In this document: piece after piece, positions 21,041 to 23,855 of the stretch
How the letters are laid out: each line of letters begins with the position of its first letter
Numbering within the stretch: the first letter of the stretch is position 1
Source of the DNA: a virus
Reading direction: 5' to 3' (one strand)
IMG/VR virus record: IMGVR_UViG_3300027365_000639
Location: 1-23,855 of that record
DNA: 23,855 bases
The notes under the pieces: model-generated
What the model was told of the DNA's origin: nothing
What the model saw: the letters and a program-made list of their open reading frames with translations, nothing else
Databases searched by the model: none
Position numbers and translations under genes: made by a program

Positions 21041-21063
21041 TTTCTATATAGAAAGAATATAAT
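21035..21063 (+). promoter_or_regulatory. Late promoter (activator-dependent type)
   Basis: Perfect -10 TATAAT (21058-21063). At 17 nt upstream the -35 position reads GTGGAT (21035-21040), a poor match, as expected for a promoter needing an activator. Phased repeats lie immediately upstream. Transcription would start near 21070. Confidence 0.65.
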
Positions 21064-21072
21064 GATAGTATG

Positions 21073-21102
21073 AAGTAATTATGAGTTTTTCCATTATTAC
21101 TT
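21073..21102 (+). other. Leader hairpin at the 5' end of the late transcript
   Basis: AAGTAATTATG (21073-21083) pairs with CATTATTACTT (21092-21102): 10 base pairs and one T-T mismatch, 8-nt loop. It would begin within a few bases of the expected transcription start. No long T-run follows directly, so it is not a simple terminator. Confidence 0.55.
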
Positions 21103-21126
21103 ATTTATTTCCTATTTGGTTTTTTA

Positions 21127-21160
21127 CCGGCTTAATTCCACTATTTAGGCCGGGTTTTTT
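21127..21160 (+). terminator. Intrinsic terminator
   Basis: CCGGCTTAA (21127-21135) pairs with TTAGGCCGG (21145-21153), with one G-T pair and a 9-nt loop, followed by G and six T. It can end the early operon. It also lies about 60 bases after the predicted late start, so the late transcript must read through it. Confidence 0.75.
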
Positions 21161-21174
21161 CATACTACCTCTAT

Positions 21175-21320
21175 TATAATATGTGTGGCTCGGGCTCTAT
21201 GTCCGGGCCATTACTCGTTTATAGAGCTATGAATCAGCCATACTGCAGCACGAACTACCCGCCGCAGCTACTGGATATCAGAGTAGAAAGGTGTCAGCTC
21301 AGCACTCCCGCTGGCTCCAC
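21175..21320 (+). ncRNA. GC-rich structured non-coding stretch, possible RNA or packaging element
   Basis: This part is clearly richer in G and C than the surroundings and has no credible frame. TGGCT (21186-21190) pairs with AGCCA (21236-21240), enclosing GCTCTAT (21194-21200) with ATAGAGC (21221-21227). A competing hairpin pairs GGCTCGG (21187-21193) with CCGGGCC (21203-21209). Further hairpins: CTACT/AGTAG (21268-21286) and CAGC/GCTG (21295-21313). A TATAAT at 21175-21180, without a clear -35, lies just before it. Either a structured RNA or part of the cos region. Confidence 0.4.
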
Positions 21321-21411
21321 AGGCCCTCAGAATTCGCGGGTCCTTCTGAGAATCTAGAGCCTTGCGGTGACGCTGAATCCCAAAAACTGGCTAGATTTCG
21401 GTGAAAAAAGT
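21321..21411 (+). other. Putative cos (packaging) site
   Basis: CTCAGAA (21326-21332) pairs with TTCTGAG (21344-21350); GGGTCCTT at 21338-21345 is followed 26 bases later by GCGGTGACGC (21364-21373). From memory, lambda has GGGTCCTT about 32 bases before the GCGGCGACC of its nick site. AATCTAG (21351-21357) pairs perfectly with CTAGATT (21391-21397). Position just upstream of lambda-type terminase genes fits a cos site. Exact nick positions are not determined. Confidence 0.55.
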
Positions 21412-21575
21412 TCGATTTCATACAGTCGATAAATTTTTATATTTTTTAAAGTTGAATATTAATCTTTTATAATAACTGTCATGACAGCGCTCGTGGCAGT
21501 TTTATTTTTACCATTTTAAAAACATTTGTTTACAGTATTTTACTGAACTTACGGTGATTTTAATTTCAGTGAAAA
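21396..21575 (+). repeat. Separated direct repeat TTTCRGTGAAAA
   Basis: TTTCGGTGAAAA at 21396-21407 and TTTCAGTGAAAA at 21564-21575 match at 11 of 12 positions, flanking the second hairpin and lying between the putative cos nick site and the small terminase start. They could be terminase-binding sites like the R sites of lambda cosB. The second copy is next to the ribosome binding site of the small terminase gene. Confidence 0.4.
21474..21509 (+). terminator. Terminator-like hairpin upstream of the terminase genes
   Basis: AACTGTCATGA (21474-21484) pairs with TCGTGGCAGTT (21491-21501), 11 pairs including two G-T, 6-nt loop, followed by a T-rich tract (TTTTATTTTT from 21500). It could end a short RNA from the 21.2-kb region or act as an attenuator for the late operon. 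It is also the second obstacle between the late promoter and the terminase genes. Confidence 0.65.
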
Positions 21576-21585
21576 GGAGGGTCCT

Positions 21586-22143
21586 ATGAAATTCGCAGTT
21601 TCAGCCGAAGAGCTCGCAGAATTTATAGATATTTCCGAGCGCAGAGTTTATCAATTGGTCGATGCAGAAATTATAGATAGAGTTACAGAAGGAAAATATG
21701 ATCTCAAGGAATGTGCCAAAAAATATTATGAATTTAAATTTGGAAGCGGTAATAGAGATTTGAATGAAGTAAAAGCTGAGCATGAAGAAATCAAAAAACG
21801 GATTAGTGAAATTAAACTTGCTAAGCAGCAAAATAAAGTTCATGAAGCTTCAGATGTAGAATTTGCAATGACCAATATATTGACTACCTTTAGAAATAGA
21901 ATTTTAGCGATACCTCCAAAATTATCTCCTCAAATAACAGGAATGAAAAACACAAATAAAATTAGTGATCTAATGAACTCTGAATTAAAAGAAGCTCTTG
22001 AAGAATTGTCAGGGTATGATCCATCTTTATTTGTTGATGATGAAGATCTATACGAAGGTGATGCAGTTGAAGTCGAAAACAAAAAAGTTATTCAAGAAGG
22101 TTCTCAAGACAGTAGCACCTCCACCGGATCTAAAAATAAGTGA
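21586..22143 (+). CDS. Terminase small subunit, Nu1-like
   Basis: 185 residues, close to lambda Nu1 (181). The N-terminal winged helix (VSAEELAEFIDISERRVYQLVDAEIID) binds the packaging site. A long helix (EVKAEHEEIKKRISEIKLAKQQNK, about 62-87) is typical of the family, and the C-terminal part contacts the large subunit. It recognises phage DNA at cos and starts packaging together with the large subunit. ATG follows AAAAGGAGGGTCCT. The C-terminal tail is Ser/Thr-rich. It overlaps the large subunit gene by 77 bases, more than usual. Confidence 0.88.
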   Translation: MKFAVSAEELAEFIDISERRVYQLVDAEIIDRVTEGKYDLKECAKKYYEFKFGSGNRDLNEVKAEHEEIKKRISEIKLAKQQNKVHEASDVEFAMTNILTTFRNRILAIPPKLSPQITGMKNTNKISDLMNSELKEALEELSGYDPSLFVDDEDLYEGDAVEVENKKVIQEGSQDSSTSTGSKNK

Positions 22144-23855
22144 CTGGGCTGATCAATATAGAAAATTACCTCGCGAAACATCAGCCGAGCCTGGACAATG
22201 GAGAACAAACCGAGCACCTTATCAACGAAAAATAATGGATTCTATCAATGATCCAGAAGTTGAAAAAGTTGTTGTAATGAGCAGTTCTCAGGTTGGAAAG
22301 TCTGAAATAGTTATTAATGTTATGGGCTATTATATTGATATTGATCCGTGTCCAATGTTATTAGTGCAGCCAACTGTAGATGATGCACAGGATTTTTCAA
22401 AAAGAAGGATAGCTCCATCAATTAAAGCTACAGATTCATTAAGAGAAAAAGTTTCGGAAAGCAAAAGCAAAGATAGCAGCAATACTATTTTGATGAAATC
22501 TTTCCCTGGTGGTTTTTTAGCTCTTGCTGGTTCCAACTCTCCTTCTGGTTTGGCAAGTAGACCAGTAAGAATTTTATTGTGCGATGAAATTGATAGGTAT
22601 CCATCTTCTGCAGGAAGTGAAGGAGATCCGTTAAAAATTGCAGAAAGAAGAACAACTACTTTTTGGAATAAGAAAAAAGTTTACGTTTCCACACCGACAA
22701 TTAAAGATGCGTCCAGAATTGAAGATGAATATAAAGCTGGAACTCAGGAAAAGTGGAAACTTAAATGTCCTCATTGCGGAGATTATCAATATATACATCT
22801 TCAAAATGTTAAATTTGAGTATGAGAAAGATAAAAAAGGTAATTATAAAGTCTGGGATCTAAAGTATGAATGCACTGAATGTCATAATAAATTCGATGAA
22901 CACACCTGGAAGAATCAGCCAGGTAAATGGATAGCAGAAAATGATGATGTAATTAAGACAAGAAGTTTCCACCTTAATGCTTTTGTAAGTCCCTGGACTC
23001 CCTGGGAAGAAATTATGGAAGAATGGCTGACTGTGAAAAAGGATCCGGAGCAGTATAAAGTATTTAAAAACACAATGCTCGGTTTGCCCTGGGAGGAAAA
23101 AGGAGAAATTGAAGATGAAGAGTTTCTCTTAAAACGCAGGGAAGAATATGAAGCAGATGTGCCGGATGGAGTTCTACTTTTAACCGCTGGTGTCGATGTT
23201 CAGGATGACAGACTAGAATATGAGATAGCAGGCTGGGGAAAAGGACAGGAGTCCTGGGGTATTGAGTACGGTATGATAATGGGTGCTCCTGATATGCCTT
23301 CAACCTGGCAGATGCTATCAGATAAATTGGACCAGACTTTTAGAACAGAGTCAGGCAAAGGAATGAAAGTCGCCTGCACCTGTGTTGACTCGGGTGGCCA
23401 TTTTACTTCGGATGTTTATAAATTTTGTAAAAAGAACGAACATAGAAGAATATTTGCTATTAAAGGCCGGGGTGGCCCGGGTATTCCTCTGATAGATAAG
23501 ATTTACCGCAGTAAAAAAGAAAATGCTGCGGTTTTTATTTTGGGTGTTGATTCTGGTAAATCAACTATCATGTCAAGACTTAAGATAAAAGAAAGAGGTG
23601 ACGGATATTGTCACTTTCCCGCTAATAAAGAAAGAAATTATGATCGCAGTTATTTTCAAGGTCTTATATCTGAGAAACTGGTCCGAAGAAAAAGAAGTGG
23701 CCAGTACAGAATGGTCTGGGAAAAAATTAGCCCTAATCAGAGAAATGAGCCTTTAGATTTAAGAAATTATGCTTTAGCTGCACTTAATATACTTAATCCT
23801 AGCTTTGATGCACTTGAAAAAAGGCTAAAACAAAAAGGAAATGGCAGTGTTAGTA
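22067..23855 (+). CDS. Terminase large subunit, GpA family (partial, runs off the window)
   Basis: About 596 residues are visible and the gene continues past the edge. Packaging motor and nuclease of the lambda gpA type. Walker A SSQVGKS (73-79), Walker B ILLCDEID (169-176), a zinc ribbon (CPHC 234-237 and CTEC 269-272), and the nuclease domain with Asp377 in AGVDVQDD and Asp441 in CVDSGGH. I chose TTG 22067, 6 nt after GAAGGTG; ATG 22061 is also in frame. The first conserved residues (ISDWADQYRKLP) lie only about 24 residues in, so the start must be upstream of the preceding gene's stop. GpA enzymes cut at cos, consistent with the cos-like region upstream. Confidence 0.95.
   Translation, partial: MKSKTKKLFKKVLKTVAPPPDLKISDWADQYRKLPRETSAEPGQWRTNRAPYQRKIMDSINDPEVEKVVVMSSSQVGKSEIVINVMGYYIDIDPCPMLLVQPTVDDAQDFSKRRIAPSIKATDSLREKVSESKSKDSSNTILMKSFPGGFLALAGSNSPSGLASRPVRILLCDEIDRYPSSAGSEGDPLKIAERRTTTFWNKKKVYVSTPTIKDASRIEDEYKAGTQEKWKLKCPHCGDYQYIHLQNVKFEYEKDKKGNYKVWDLKYECTECHNKFDEHTWKNQPGKWIAENDDVIKTRSFHLNAFVSPWTPWEEIMEEWLTVKKDPEQYKVFKNTMLGLPWEEKGEIEDEEFLLKRREEYEADVPDGVLLLTAGVDVQDDRLEYEIAGWGKGQESWGIEYGMIMGAPDMPSTWQMLSDKLDQTFRTESGKGMKVACTCVDSGGHFTSDVYKFCKKNEHRRIFAIKGRGGPGIPLIDKIYRSKKENAAVFILGVDSGKSTIMSRLKIKERGDGYCHFPANKERNYDRSYFQGLISEKLVRRKRSGQYRMVWEKISPNQRNEPLDLRNYALAALNILNPSFDALEKRLKQKGNGSVS

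Noticed and set aside
21181-21420. Hidden tRNA or rRNA gene in the GC-rich island
   Set aside because: No acceptor stem with T-arm consensus (GTTCGANTC) or rRNA signature was found; the stems do not fold as a cloverleaf.
22061-22143. Possible frameshift joining small and large terminase subunits
   Set aside because: The large subunit has its own start with a well-spaced ribosome binding site, and separate subunits are the rule in this family.
23064-23303. Minus-strand open frame in the large terminase gene
   Set aside because: The plus strand encodes conserved terminase motifs here; the opposite frame has no ribosome binding site.

Overview
The window reads as the left two thirds of an intact-looking temperate siphophage-type prophage in an AT-rich Firmicute. 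Strong GGAGGTG ribosome binding sites, frequent TTG/GTG starts and the protein families (S24 repressor, BRO-N antirepressor, G39P-like helicase loader, ArpU-type late regulator) support a clostridial or Halanaerobium-like host. That assignment is an inference from composition and families; no host chromosomal gene is present apart from a tRNA-Gln-like fragment at base 1.

Layout. Bases 1-30 look like an attachment core made of a tRNA-Gln(UUG) anticodon arm. Bases 168-2954, minus strand, form the lysogeny module: integrase, a two-helix membrane protein with a large soluble domain, and a self-cleaving CI/LexA-like repressor. Bases 2955-3127 are a divergent promoter region with three 15-bp operator-like palindromes; a fourth lies just before the antirepressor gene. 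Bases 3128-20978, plus strand, form one long, tightly packed early operon: Cro-like protein, antirepressor, excisionase-like HTH, several small unknown proteins, a replisome organizer carrying an iteron array inside its gene, a helicase-loader-like protein, and about thirty small, mostly unknown genes. Among these are SSB, dCTP deaminase, a protein ending in a sliding-clamp motif, a zinc metallopeptidase with a clamp-like motif, an HNH nuclease and a VRR-NUC nuclease. The operon ends with an ArpU/sigma-like late regulator.

Bases 20979-21585 are non-coding and dense with signals: 11-bp phased direct repeats, a promoter with a good -10 and poor -35, a leader hairpin, an intrinsic terminator, a GC-rich structured stretch that resembles the lambda cos region, and a second terminator-like hairpin. 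The lambda-type small (Nu1-like) and large (GpA-like) terminase genes follow; the large subunit runs off the right edge.

How it works together: the repressor holds both divergent promoters off. DNA damage or the antirepressor would relieve this. The early operon would then build a replication fork that recruits the host DnaB helicase and host sliding clamp, and its last gene would switch on the packaging genes. The most interesting items are the metallopeptidase with a clamp-binding-like tail (a possible phage counterpart of the eukaryotic protease Spartan), the cos/leader region at 21.0-21.6 kb, and the iteron origin inside the replication gene.
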